NCBI GenBank assembly: GCA_014529385.2
Contig: CM043958.1
Coordinates: 118,227,018-118,291,017 of the forward strand
DNA from: Adiantum capillus-veneris
Lineage: Eukaryota > Streptophyta > Polypodiopsida > Polypodiales > Pteridaceae
DNA: 64,000 bases
Direction of reading: 5' to 3'
Below, in pieces: positions 22,124 through 33,309 of the stretch (its first letter is position 1; each line of letters begins with the position of its first letter). A model generated the notes under the pieces. That model saw only the letters and a list, made by a program, of their open reading frames with translations. It did no database searches and had not been told where the DNA came from. The translations under genes and the position numbers were made by a program.

Positions 22124-23735
22124 TGTAATGGAATTGGCCTATTTAACTTGAGAGTAGCGAAAATTAATGAGAGTACTTTTGAGAAATAACTTTGTGAGCA
22201 TAACGGGTGAACATAATTGAAGATGGAAACATAATCATAGCAATTAGTTAACTTGGCATGAACAATACTTTTGCAAGAGAGAGAATTTAGAGAACATGAC
22301 AACAATTGAGGACCGGATTTATGTGGAGCCGGTCCCCCCTCCAATAGGCATTTGTATTATGATTTCTCCCATTAAGAGAGACTTGTTACAATACAGTCTT
22401 TGCGCTCCTTGTGACCTAGGTGATGCAATGAAGATGTAAAGCTTCATGCATCACAAACATAACATAAACTTGAAGAAAGCTTTAACTATCCCAAGCCTCA
22501 GTCCCAAAACCTCAAACACCTTCGAAGGTGGAGAGAGCTAGCAGGGAATGAGGGTAGGGAAGAGGAAGAAGAAACATTTCATTAGGAGAAAGAATTAGTT
22601 CCTCACCTATCATACTCTTGTTGCTAGCATACATAATAGCATAGTAATGAAGGAGAAGGAGATGGAAAGCTTAAGCATTGAAGCATGGCTCTTGGTTGGA
22701 TTTGCACTCCATAGCCAAGAGTGTTGGTGTAGGCTCTCAACCTCTACTTGCTTGGAGAAAGAGAGGGAGCTCTTGCACTTTACATAGCACACAATGAGAG
22801 TGTTTGTGAGTGTGTGTGGGTGAGTATACCCCCTAAGCATCCCCCTAGCTTGCTTGGGTCGACCCCCCCTTGTAGCTCATGCTTGAAGCTCATTGGACCC
22901 CTCCAGGCCTAGCCAATCATGAGCAGGAGGCATTACAAGCAGTAGGGGTATCCTTGAGACAAGTGTCCCCCTTTACCCTTTGAGAGAGAGGGCTAGATAA
23001 ATGCTAAATAAATTAATTAAATCTCCTAAATTACTATTGGACCCCTTGGGTGGCCAACCAATAGGTTTCAGGCATCTCATGAAGGTAACATAGGTAGGGG
23101 CCTGACATGTGTCCTTGCTGCCTCGTCAAGCTTGGGCCTTCCTTGTGTGTGTGAGTGGGTGTTCTCTCTCTAGCCCCTAGGAAAAGGGCTCGCCCCCCCT
23201 CTTGTAGGGATGCTTTTGACTTTTGGTGCTCAAGCACCTTAGTCATCAAGCATGACTAAGCACTTGAACTAGGGGGTATTCCCACAAGCATCTCAGGCAA
23301 GCTTATCAAAGCACCTCAAGTACCTTAATCATGTAGCAAGTCAAGCACCTCAAGCATGTAGCAGATCAAGAACCTCAAGCACCTTAATCAAGCACCTCAA
23401 GCATGACAAGCACCTCAAGCACGATAAGCACCTCGAGCCTGGGCCGGGTTCCCACCTCAAGCTCAACCCTAGCTTACCTAAGGTGAAAGGACTTTTACAC
23501 ACATTATTGGAGGTCTTCAATGAAGCTAACCCTAAGGTCTTATGCTCCATTGGTTAGCCTTGCTCTTGATAGACCATCTCCCATTTGGGCCCCTTTACCA
23601 TTGGCCCCGTGTTGAGATAGATCTATAAGCACATATGTATATCTTAACACTTGTTCCCGTTTATTCTCCCACATTAAGTGATCAATTTAATATGAGAAAA
23701 TCATTTGGGTTGGTTAGATATTAGATTTTATGACA
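22124..23735 (-). repeat. E1 5' LTR
   Basis: 1612 bp, same ends as the 3' LTR. It is followed on the plus strand by the target duplicate AAAGT and then by the remainder of the E2 left LTR (GCTTAAGGGCC). Confidence 0.95.
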
Positions 23736-24490
23736 AAAGTGCTTAAGGGCCAAGCTTGTAGTGGGAACTAGGCCTATGTATGAGGGGCTTGAGGTGCCAA
23801 AAAGTCAAATATTCAATCCCTACAAGAAGGGGGCGAGCCCTACATAAGGGGGGATGAGAGAGAACACCCACACACTCACACAAGGCATGCATGGTACAAA
23901 GAAAGCAAAAGGGACACTTGTCAAGTTCCTCCTCATGTTGCCCTCATGGTGTGCCTGAAGCTTATTGGTTTGTCACCCAAGCAGTCCAATGATAATTTAG
24001 GATATTTAATTAATTGATTTTACATTTATCAAGTCCTCTCTCTCAAAGGGGAAAGGGGGACACTTGTCTCAAGGCTACCCTTGCTGCTTGTAATGCCTCC
24101 TGCTTGTGATTGGCTAGGCCTGGAGGCGTCCAATGAGCCTTAAGCATGAGCTACAAGGGGGGGTCGACCCAAGCAAGCTAGGGGGTTGATTAGGGGGTAT
24201 ACTCACGCATAGACACACTCACAAACACTCTCATTGTCTGCTATGCAAAGTGAAATATTCCCCTCTCCTTATCCAAGCAAGTAGAGGTTGAGAGCCTACA
24301 CCAACACTCTTGGCTATGGAGTGCAAATCCAACCAAGAGCCATGCTTCAATGCTTAAGCTTGCCATCTCCTTCTTCTTCAATACTATGCTATTATGTATG
24401 CTAGCAACAAGAGTTATGATAAGTGAGGAAATAATTCTTTCTCCTACGAAATCTTTCCTCTTCCTCTTCCCTACCCTCATTCCCTGCTAG

Positions 24491-25793
24491 CAATAGGTTG
24501 GTAACCTAACAAGACATAAAAGTGTCCTTTCAGGGTTTTGAAAAAAACCTCCAAAACCATAGTAGATCCACTCATTTTGTAAAATCCTTTCATGAGGTTA
24601 TAGTTCAAGGCCTACTACACATGGAAAAAATAAGAAACTTGTAAAATTTCTCATCTTTTGGTCACACCAAGCCTCCAAAGTTGATGGACCCGTACATTTT
24701 CATCAAAACAGTCATTTCTTACGTTTTGTTGCATAAAAATAAGATTAGGGATTTTTTTAGGACTTGAGATAAATTCCCTAGTTAACTTCAATGGGTTGGT
24801 GATCAGAACATATTATTGCTTCTCACTCACTATTTTTTGTTTTGCCAAAAGAAATAGGTACAAAAAAGTTGATTGTTTACCATCCTACAAACCAATCATC
24901 AAAGTTTCTATAGCCATGCTCAATACAAATAATATATGCATGTTTTCTTAGTTCCCTATTGTCCTTTAGGCTCATAAGGAGCCATATATCATGTCAAAAG
25001 AATAATACAGCTCTTACCAAGGGGAATCTTGGGGACAAAGATGAAGTGCTAAATACAGCAAACATGAAAAAACTGGGTTCTATATTATGACTTGTAGAAT
25101 CCCATAGAAACTATTCAATATCTAGCCAAATTTGATCCTTATGACTAGATATGGTTACTACCTACAAAATGCATGTAGTTGTCACAAGAAACTAACAATA
25201 TTGAAAAAGCTATACTTGATATACTAGAATGTTTCGTTTTCTTCTATAATTGAAAAAATCAACCATCATTGTCTACTATGCAAAATAGGGTATTAGGTGC
25301 CCCAAAACTCAAGGAATATTAGCTTTATGTTACAATATGTGACATAGAAAATCAAAATTGAATTTGGATATCATGAAAGCCACCAAAAAAATCATACAAG
25401 AGCTAGGATTTGACATTTTTTGTAATTTGGTCATAACTTACAATTTAAGCATTTATTTCTCCCTAGAAGCATCAGGACATGTTGAGGACTACTAGAGACA
25501 GTTCTCCAGCATTATAGACCTCACAAACATGAATTCTAGAGTGGTATAGTTGCAAAAAGTTTTAAAAAGCCAAAAACAGGATCCATTTTTTCACACAGTT
25601 TAGGTTGTGAAATGTTGTGCAAGGACAAGGTTAACGATGGAATTGATATTCCAAAAAAATGTCGAGTTTTTTTTAGCTCATGAGACAACTTTCTAGACAG
25701 ATAGCACCTCAAATCCGTTTTGAAACTCTTGACATAATTCAAGGAAAATGGTCACTTAACAGGACATAAAAGTGTCCCATTACCAACCTAGTG
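24491..25793. mobile_element. Non-autonomous CACTA-ended DNA transposon, copy 2 (in E2 LTR)
   Basis: A 1303-bp copy of the element at 9808-11145, with the left end mutated to CAATAGGTTGGTAA and the right end intact (TTACCAACCTAGTG). Subterminal GGACATAAAAGTGTCC repeats are present at the right end and a variant at the left. Flanks are CTAG on both sides (24487-24490 and 25794-25797), with the empty site in the right E2 LTR at about 42153-42156. The interior is non-coding and alignable to copy 1 throughout. Confidence 0.87.
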
Positions 25794-26212
25794 CTAGCTC
25801 TCTCCACCTTCAAAGGTGTTTGAGATCTTGGGACTGAGGCTTGGGATAGTTAAAGCTTTCTTCAACTTTATGTTTTGTTTGTGATGGATGAAGCTTTCCA
25901 TCTTCATTGCATCACCTAGGTCACAAGGAACACAAAGATTGTATTGTAACAAGTCTCTCTTAATGGGAGAAATCATAATACAAATGCCTATTGGAGGGGG
26001 GACCGGCTCCACATAAATCCGGTCCTCAATTGTTGTCATGTTCTCTAAATTCTCTCTCTTGCAAAAGTATTGTTCATGCCAAGTTAACTAATTTCTATGA
26101 TTATGTTGCTATCTTCAATTATGTTCACCCGCTATGCTCACAAAGTCATTTCTCAAAAGTACTCTCATTAACTACCTCTACTCTCAAGTTAAATAGGCCA
26201 ATTCCATTACAT

Positions 26213-26224
26213 TGGTATCAGAGC
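26213..26224 (+). other. E2 primer-binding site (tRNA-iMet)
   Basis: TGGTATCAGAGC one base after the left LTR end (26211), identical to that of E1. Confidence 0.93.
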
Positions 26225-26625
26225 ATTTGGTTTCTCTTTTCTTGCTTAAGAAGAGAGGTCCTTAAGTAGCCTATAAATGGTTGATGTTGTTAATTACATT
26301 AGGGTAAGTGGATTTGGGATCTATTATCAGTTTTGTTGAGCCCACTATGTGGGGAATGGTGCACACCTCGGGAGCTTTGGACTTAATAATGGAGTCTTTT
26401 TAGACTTGTCTACGGCTTTACCATTATTGAGCCATAAGAAGTCCGAAAGGAGCTAGCCCTCGGCAACTCTGCTATGTTAGACCTACTCCTCTACTCTCTA
26501 TAATTAACCACTTTGAGCCGTGGGTGTAGATACTTAAGAGCCAATTTTCAAAGGCTAAGAGGAGTGCCAACTAAGGTTTTGAATTTCCAAAGCATCCACT
26601 AAGTACATACATAAATTTTGTTAAC
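26225..26625 (+). other. E2 untranslated leader
   Basis: About 400 bases between PBS and gag. They match the E1 leader (21711-22110 in reverse). No coding potential; a packaging role would be usual for this position. Confidence 0.6.
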
Positions 26626-27228
26626 ATGGTTGACAATAATCAAGAGAGTAGAATGAACATTGATAGCTTTGATTTTGCACATGAAGGTGATAATGATGAT
26701 GCTCCCATGTTTGTGAATTATCTTGTCACTAGGTTGCAGCAAGCTATGGGCAATCTTGCTTTGCAAGCCGAAGTTACTCAACATCTTCGTGTTTATGGAA
26801 TTTCCCTTCCTCTCTGAGAGGAGAGAGAGCTTAGGAGGCCTCTTTAAGAGACCCCCAAAAGAAGACTCTCTCGCATTTGAGAGGAGGAATCCAAAGATCA
26901 AGAAAGCAATGAAAGTTTAGGTTCCTCTGAAGATGTGGCTCCACAAAGACGGCGGTCTAGACGATCGCCCACTCCTCCCAAGAGGAAAAGATCAACACAT
27001 AGTCCTTCTCCTCATCACTTTGAAAGGCAAGAGAGGAAAAAAAGCGAGAAAAGGGCTAGGAAGAGGTCACCCTCTTCTCCTTCTTCTTCACCTTCCTCCT
27101 CTTTCGATGAAAGTTATGGCTATTCTCCTAGAGAATACAAGAGGGGAGGACATCGCAAACCATTTCTTGCATTGTGGAGGTCACAAAAGCTAAAGAAGTT
27201 CAAGGAGGGAGGAAAGAGTATCTCTTGA
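26626..27228 (+). pseudogene. E2 gag, frameshifted and internally deleted
   Basis: Starts MVDNNQESRMNIDSFDFAHE, with an early stop at 26815-26817 and a frame change before the Ser/Arg-rich part (SRRSPTPPKRKRSTHSPSPH). At about 27227 it jumps from the segment matching E1 position about 21112 directly to the zinc-knuckle segment matching E1 about 20407. About 0.7 kb is missing, which removes the capsid core and poly-Asn run. Confidence 0.85.
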
Positions 27229-28060
27229 ACATGGTGTTTCAAGTGTGGGGAGCAAGGACATGGCTATCGTTCTTGCCCCAAGAAGATTACTCGCAATGAG
27301 ACTCCTAGGGCTTCCACCATCGAAGCTCCAAAAGAGGATGCTCATTGCAGAGGATCATCACTTTCCTATGCTTGGAGAAAGGTAAGAGAGCATGATTCCT
27401 TCATCTTGTTTGACCCTGGCTCTACTCTGAACTTCATATCAATGGATTTGGACACCAAGTTGGGCATTCAAGCTTTTGAGATGGGAGATATGGTAATGGA
27501 TGATGCAGCTTTCAAGGGACAGAAAGCCTCCGTTACTCCCTTGATTGGGAAGTTGAGGCTTCATGTCCAAAGCTATGTCAACAAAGAAGACTTCTTCATC
27601 TCTCCTCTCCAACATGAGGATGCTATCCTTGGGCGCCATGGTTTGATCGCATGGCTGCCAACATGAAGTTCCCTGAAAGGAGAATCTACTTCACCTACAG
27701 GGGAAAGAACATATATATAGATGCTAGTGAGCGTGGTCGCACTATTCCACTTGTAAATCCTCTTGCTTTTGATAAGTCAATGAAGAGCTCAGTTTTTGCG
27801 TACATGATTTTTGTCAAAGAGTCTCTAAAAGATACTAATGTTTCATCAAATGTAAATGGTAGGAATCAAGAAGAGTTAGAATTGTCTAATTTTCTAAAAG
27901 GATTCCAAGATGTGTTCATCGATGATATCTCTATGGACTTACCTCCAAAACAAGGGGATGATGACCATCGCATTGAGCTCCTTCCTGGAAGCTCACCACC
28001 TAACAAGCCTCCTTATCGAGTCTCACAAGCTCAACAAGAGGAGATCATGAGGCAAGTACA
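27229..28060 (+). pseudogene. E2 zinc knuckle and protease
   Basis: CFKCGEQGHGYRSC near 27236-27280, a protease motif FDPGSTLNFIS near 27406, and a frame change near 27640-27660 just after QHEDAILG, where E1 reads VVLGAPWFDRM. The rest continues in the pol frame to [11 protein letters not shown] with no stop where E1 has TGA. Both family copies share the unusual D-P-G active-site triplet. Confidence 0.85.
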
Positions 28061-28455
28061 AGAGCTGGTAGACAAAGGGATGGGGAGTCCTAGTTCCTCT
28101 CCCTTTTGGACAGTCCTTTTAGTACAAAAGAAAGATGGTACATACCGTATGTGTGTGGACTATCAAGCAGTAAACTATATCACTATCAAAAAAATATTTC
28201 CCGTACCTCGTGTAGAAGATCTGTTTGATAAGCTACAAGGCTCTACCTACTTCAGTAGGATTGACCTTAAAAGTGGCTATCATCAAATAAGGATAGTGGA
28301 TGAAGATATCCTAAAGACCGCGTTTCACACAACATTTTGTCTTTATGAATATCTAGTCATGCCTTTTGGCTTGACTAATGCACCAGCTACATTCAATCGT
28401 CTGATGGAGAAAATTTTCAGACCTTATCGCAAATTCACTGGAGTGTTTTTTGCAT
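28061..28455 (+). pseudogene. E2 reverse transcriptase, 5' half
   Basis: [57 protein letters not shown] and FTGVFF are present. The sequence then stops inside the catalytic F-x-DD box, because the 9.85-kb DNA element is inserted there. The remainder resumes at 38309. Confidence 0.93.
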
Positions 28456-28485
28456 TAGGGCCAAAAACGACTCAAAAAGGGTTGT
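28456..28485 (+). repeat. Left 30-bp terminal inverted repeat
   Basis: Begins TAGGGCCAAAAACGACTC and ends GGGTTGT. It is an exact inverse of 38279-38308. If three more bases are counted (CAT / ATTG side), the pairing continues with one mismatch. Confidence 0.93.
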
Positions 28486-28895
28486 TTGTTAATCTAAGGA
28501 TTAAGGAATAGTACAATAGTTATTTGACACATATACAAAAGTATGGCACTCTTGTCTCCTCTATTGTGGGTTTTGGTGTTTCTATTTTGATGGAGAACCG
28601 TTAAATGTCTTGATCATAAGGCTGAAACTGCTACATTTCAGTGCTTTCGGCGAGAGAGCTCATTAAATTTGCGGCTCAAAGTAATGAAGTCTCATCTTTT
28701 ATTCTATTTTATATTTCACAAAAGCGTTGTCAAAAGATACAAAATCTATGTCAGAAGGCTCTCAAAACAAGGGCATTAATGACAAATCACCTACTTTTTT
28801 CAAGCGTATACCTTTCTTGCTCTCTCTCTATTTTGTGAGAGGTTTAACTCTTTCCGTCCATATTTTCTTTCTTCTTCTCTAATTTTTGAGTTTCC
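28486..28895 (+). other. Subterminal region and leader of family A copy 3
   Basis: AT-rich, no gene. A C/T-rich stretch from about 28795 (CTTTCTTGCTCTCTCTC, TTTCTTTCTTCTTCTC) precedes the ATG at 28896, as in the other two family A copies. It probably carries the promoter; no clear TATA box is picked. Confidence 0.35.
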
Positions 28896-30150
28896 ATGGC
28901 GTCTTTTGCACGTCGCCCTTCACATAACATAACTTCTTGTGACTTTCATAACGCTAGAGAGGATGGTCTTTGGAAGCCCATATCTTTTCGTGTGAATGAC
29001 TGGGTAACAATGCTTCCTTCATGCAAAGGTGTACACAGAGTGAAGAGAACTAAACGCGATAAAGTAAAAAACCATTGGAAAGGTCGTGTTCTTGCTTCAA
29101 AGTGACCGACAATGGCTGGCTAGCTAAGGTTCAACATGTGTACATGGCCAAGGATATGGTGTTAGATTGGGAAGAACATCCCACACTGCATTCTTACTGT
29201 AAGTACAAAAAAAACTTCTATTTGATACAGTGAATTTTTCATTATCCCATTTTTTCTCATTTTTTGATTCCATTCCAAATATATTTCCTTCAACAGCTGT
29301 GGAATGGCAGTCTGTGGAGAGTCTAAGTGGGACGTTCAAAGCAATGCATAAAGGGATTGTAGATGCTATGTATGCTGACAAGCCACCTTCCTTTTACAAA
29401 ACAATGGATTTGTTTGTCTATTTTGCAGAATACAAAGTTCCATCACGAGAAGGTGCATATGGAGAACTACATCAGTTACCCGTTCCCACCATAATTTCAC
29501 TTGACTAGGAAGCTCCTGATACATGTACTATATCAAGCTTCAAATCCAAGATCAAAGAAGACATCCTTAAAGCTATGGCTCCGGGCAGGATATCAAGAAG
29601 TATTAAAGTTCAATGGTTCTTGCCTATACATGTCTTTGTGGCATGTTTCAAAACAATGGACTTGCAGAGGACAAAGACGATGTGGCTTAATAGAAGACTT
29701 TCTATGACTAAACTGGATAATGTACTTGGAGATGGATGGAGCACCAAAGAAACTTTCCATATTGGTGATAATATTAGTTGTAGAATAAGCCCAAATTCTA
29801 TGTCTATCTCATATCAACTATGTCGTCAATCATTAGTTCTGGGCTCCGACTATAGGAGATGGAGAAGCAAATTAGGTAGCTGGGTTCCTCTCGACTCTGA
29901 GGAAAATTGTCCAGAGTTTGAACTAAAGGTCATAGTCCATCCACACACCGAGTATAGAAGCCTGATAGTAACAACAAATTGGAGACTAAATGATGTTAGA
30001 GAATCTCTTGAGTTTCTTGATGAAACATCTCCCGAGTATAGATTCAAAGTGGATGAAATTGTGGTGAGCACAAGGATGGAGAATTCAACCTCTTGCATCA
30101 CATGCCTTCCCCCAAAAAGAGTTGTATTTGAGCCACTTGCAAGGACTTGA
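28896..30150 (+). pseudogene. Family A protein, copy 3 (best preserved)
   Basis: Starts MASFARRPSHNITS. Segment 1: FRVNDWVTMLPSCKGVHRVK, NHWKGRVLA, then after a one-base shift near 29095 DNGWLAKVQHVYMAKDMVLD. The intron is 29199-29296 (GTAAGT...CAACAG). Segment 2: VEWQSVESLSGTFKAMH, DAMYADKPPSF, EGAYGELHQLPVP. An in-frame TAG is at 29506-29508. Segment 3: SSFKSKIKED, LDNVLGDGWSTKE, GDNISCRI, YRRWRSKLGSWVPLD, VTTNWRLNDVRESLEFLDE, ending KRVVFEPLART. About 370 residues if read through. No known domain or catalytic residues recognised; the V-x-DWV...HWKG-x-V layout hints at a small beta-barrel reader fold (inference). Two lesions make it a pseudogene here. Confidence 0.65.
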
Positions 30151-30521
30151 AAAAACAAGTTCAATATTGTAATCATTTTGCAAATATATTTGTCTTTTCT
30201 CTACCTTATTGTGAACATTATTTATGTTGTTTTAAACTTACATGACATCATGAAACACATTTAAGAATAGATAGTTGGTATTAAGTATTTGAAGTACAAG
30301 ATTATGAATCAACAAAGGGTATATATATGTTCATATGGACAAAATGAACAAAAGTGTACATAGCTTTTGTGGAGTAATCAATCATGAAACTCCACTTTTC
30401 TTTTTGCCTGAGAGGATTCTGCATCCTCAGAGACCCTTTGTCTTTTGTGTTCACAAGGGGGTGAAAGTTCAGGAGTGGGTGGTGGTGGTGACTTGGGCTC
30501 CTCAGGGCTTGGCACGGGTGA
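30151..30521. other. Convergent 3' region
   Basis: Short spacer between family A (+) and the H3-like gene (-), which converge. Minus-strand sequence just past the TAG at 30522 remains Pro/Ser/Glu-rich (PSPEEPKSPPPPTPELSPP), so the ancestral C-terminus may have been longer. AATAAA-like sites are not distinct. Confidence 0.35.
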
Positions 30522-32615
30522 CTAGGCAGGGGTTGGTGCTTTGGGATCCTCAGGAGTGCCTGGCTTGGGTGACTTGGAAACCTTCTTTGGCAACATGAAT
30601 GGTAGCTTGAAAGGTGAGCTAGGTGCCTCCCCGTTACTGTTCTTAAGTGTATGATGCTTTTGAACCTTGAATTTCAATGGTGAGTGGAATGGATGGCCCT
30701 TTTTATCTGCTCTTTTTTTTGCAGGGCTCTTCTTCTTAGTGGGACTCTTCCCCTTGGCAGTCTTCTTGGTGGGACTCTTCCCCTTGGCAGGGATCTTCTT
30801 CTTGGTGGGATTCTTCCCCTTGGCAGGACTCTTCTTGGCATGGCTCTTCTTTGTAGGACTCTTCTTGTGATCCTTTTTCTTTGTATGGATCTTCTTTGCA
30901 GGACTTTTCTTCTTCTGATCCATTTTCTTTGCATCCAAACCTTTGGTGGCTCTACCTTTCTTTGGTGGCAAAGGAGATTCTGGATCATTTGGATTTATTG
31001 ATCTTTCCAAAACCATAGAAACAGCCTTCTCTCTCACCCACGTGACCCAAGACTCTGGATAGTCATGCAACTGAAAAAAATAGAAAAAGGAATTAAAGGA
31101 CATGAGTACATACATACATAGTTAAGACATCAAAATAAATACATGAGCCACATACTTACAGTAAGTGTAGTCATCCGGCACCTTGACTCAAGATATCTCC
31201 ATGCATTGGCAAGCACCCTCCATCCACAAGATTTTGAGTCTGTCTGTAAAGGCACTTTTTGATTGTAGTACTTGAAAGCTTCTATATTGTAATCCTTATT
31301 TGTGGTACTCAGGTGACCAACAATAAGTTTGGCAGCACTGCAAGAAGACATTGAATCAAAAAGATACTAATAGAAAACAATGGGCCATCAAGCATAGATC
31401 ATACTTCATACTTACAGTTTACTTCTCCCATGGATACTTGACAATGAAAATATTGAAGATAATAAGACTTCAATGTCCTCTACAAAAAATAACAATTAGC
31501 TAGGAATACCACAAAATGTTAGAAATAACATGTAAAGATTTACCCTTCAACATAGGGGTATAATATGTAATTGCAGGTCAGCATGTTAAAATCTTCAAAA
31601 AAACTTGAAGGGCTCCTTGCTTGTTAAAAAGGCACTGTGTCACTAGAGGGTCAAGTATGGAAATCTGCATAGCTAGAGCCTCTGGAAGATCCCTCATAAG
31701 ACACTTGAAAAAGAAAACACAAGCCCCAATGAGCCCCTTGTGCCTGCCTTGCACATGCACTAATAATTAGCGAAGGAGCAACACATACCTGAGACAGATA
31801 AAGAGCACAGTGTCACCAAGCTCAATGTTGGGATTTACAAGCATACTTGTGTCTTGAGGGAATATGTCCAAGTACGCCTCATTATCTCCAAACAAGGAGA
31901 CATCCACCACCATTTGGCCTGTAACGTTTTCATAAAGAAGAGAGTTGGATGCTCTTAAAATTTTTGCTTGCTCTTTAATGATAGCATCCTCTGATATCGT
32001 GTCTTGCTCCCTCTCAACCTCCTTTCTTGCTTTGATATCTTGGGTCTTTCTTGTCTCATACTCATATGTAACATCCTCAATGACAACCCCTGAATCTTTC
32101 TGCTGCCTGGAAGGAGGGATATTTAAAATTTGGAAGGCTCTAAGATCCTCACTAGGAATAAGCTCAAGAGCCTTATCAAACTTGTACCTTAGCCTTGACA
32201 CAAGCAAAAAATCTTTGCTCATAAGTGTGACCCTGTGAGCAAATGCAGCTGCAATGTAGCTATCATTCATAAAGTCTATGAGAAAATCCTCAGCAGCTTC
32301 CTGAAGGCACATAACAGCTTGAGATTGCCATCTCACTGAGACAAAAGTTTTGATATTCATCATGCTTACAAGTCTATCTGAGATCTCTTTGACAACTCTC
32401 ATGAAAGATAGCTTTGGAATCAGTAGACAAGTAGACTTTTGTGCTTTTCTTATTTCTCTTAAAGACTTGACCTGATAATTCAATCTTTTTCTAGCAGTGG
32501 GCCTCTGACGAGGTAGTGGAGGCGGTGGTTTCTCTGGAGCTTTCTCTAAATCATCTTTTTCTAAATCAGTTGGGGCTTGGTAGACTTTCCTTGCAGTCTG
32601 ATTCGTCCTCTCCAT
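30522..32615 (-). pseudogene. Histone H3-like / ULP1-like / H1-tail fusion protein
   Basis: Predicted exons on the minus strand: 32615-31789, 31743-31544, 31479-31416, 31337-31160, 31070-30522, all with GT-AG ends; the first intron is only 45 bases and doubtful. About 600 residues. Residues 1-10 MERTNQTARK match the H3 tail MARTKQTARK (Lys4 is Asn). A Pro/Lys linker follows. Residues 53-140 are an H3 fold: LREIRKAQKST, LSFMRVVKEI, a loop 1 about 8 residues longer than in H3, RWQSQAVMCLQEAAEDFLID and HRVTLMSKDFLL. Trp, AAEDF and the long loop are CENH3-like. Later LQTDSKSCGWRVLANAW has the Gln-x5-Cys-Gly spacing of C48/ULP1 peptidases; matching His and Asp were not found. The C-terminus is a Lys-rich run of SPAKK and SPTKK units as in histone H1. 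At least one TGA lies in exon 2 (31578-31580), so this copy is probably dead. Confidence 0.7.
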
Positions 32616-32632
32616 TTGGGTCACAAGACACC

Positions 32633-33190
32633 GCACGATGCAATATATGGGTCACCCACAATCTACAAGCTATAGCTATCGCGCCGTATGTGAAGCAAAT
32701 GGTATTGGGGAGAGACACCAACACGACACGGTAGAAGGGTCACCCACACTCTAGAATATGTCCCTAGCACGTTGTATGTGAAGCTTTGGACCTTTCCAAT
32801 AAATGAAGGAAGAAGACCTGCACGACACGATAGCCGGCTCACCCACACTCTAGAACATGCCCGTATCGCGTCGTATGTGAAGCCTTTGAAGTTTCCAATA
32901 AATGAAGGAATAAGACCTGCACGACGCGATAGCCAGTCCACCCACATCCTAGAACAAGGTAGGATCGTGTTGTATGTGAAGCTTTTAAGCCTCGACAATG
33001 AATCAATGGACGCCTGCACGACGCGATAGGCCGGTCACCCGCACGCTAGAACACATCTAAGTCGCGTCGTATGTAACGCTGCTGATCTTGGCAATGGGAA
33101 GTGAAGGACAACCGCACGGCATGATAGCTTGGCCACCCACTGTCTAGGACTTGCTCGTATTGCATCGTATTGGGTGAGGATGGGTATCTC
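32633..33190. repeat. Six-unit minisatellite of about 97 bp
   Basis: GC-richer units begin GCACGAYGCGATAG-like at about 32633, 32721, 32820, 32920, 33016 and 33113 (spacing 88-100). Each contains CACCCACACTCTAGAAC and then a TCGCGTCGTATGTGAAGC segment that is roughly the inverse of the unit start, so each unit can fold. The array lies directly upstream of the H3-like ATG, in its probable 5' leader or promoter. Confidence 0.85.
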
Positions 33191-33309
33191 GGGTCGGTGG
33201 AAGAAAGATATTAGAAAGTGCGGATGGTGAGGATGGGTCTCTGGAAGGAATTGTGGGGCGTTTAAGAGGAACGACACGATGCAAATGTGAGGTATGGGGG
33301 AAAGTAAAA

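Larger units (their letters stand above)
14942..23735 (-). mobile_element. Ty3/gypsy chromovirus E1, full length, nested in E2 LTR
   Basis: An 8794-bp LTR retrotransposon on the minus strand, inserted into the left LTR of E2, an element of its own family in opposite orientation. It has LTRs of 1610 and 1612 bp, a PBS for initiator tRNA-Met, gag with a zinc knuckle, protease, RT, RNase H, integrase, GPY/F module and chromodomain, and a PPT. The flanking 5-bp target duplication is AAAGT (14937-14941 and 23736-23740), and the empty site is in the right E2 LTR at 41405-41409. In the first 130 bases the LTRs differ at 4 positions, so it appears somewhat younger than E2. Several in-frame stops make it non-autonomous. 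Confidence 0.95.
13684..26211 (+). repeat. E2 left (5') LTR, split into four pieces
   Basis: Pieces 13684-13785, 14565-14941, 23741-24490 and 25798-26211 (plus short duplicated target bases) join to match the uninterrupted right LTR at 40940-42568 (1629 bp). It begins TGTCATAAAA and ends TTCCATTACA (TG...CA). In the first 102 bases I count 5 differences from the right LTR. The interruptions are a MITE, element E1 and a CACTA-ended element, each with its target duplication visible and its empty site present in the right LTR. Confidence 0.88.

Noticed and set aside
30667-30870. Hydrophobic plus-strand frame that looks like a membrane protein
   Set aside because: It is the antisense reading of the Lys-rich SPAKK/SPTKK tail of the H3-like gene.
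31160-31337. A firm ULP1/SUMO-protease call
   Set aside because: Only the Q-TDSKSCG motif is seen; the His and Asp of the catalytic triad were not located, so it is kept as ULP1-like within the H3 fusion entry.
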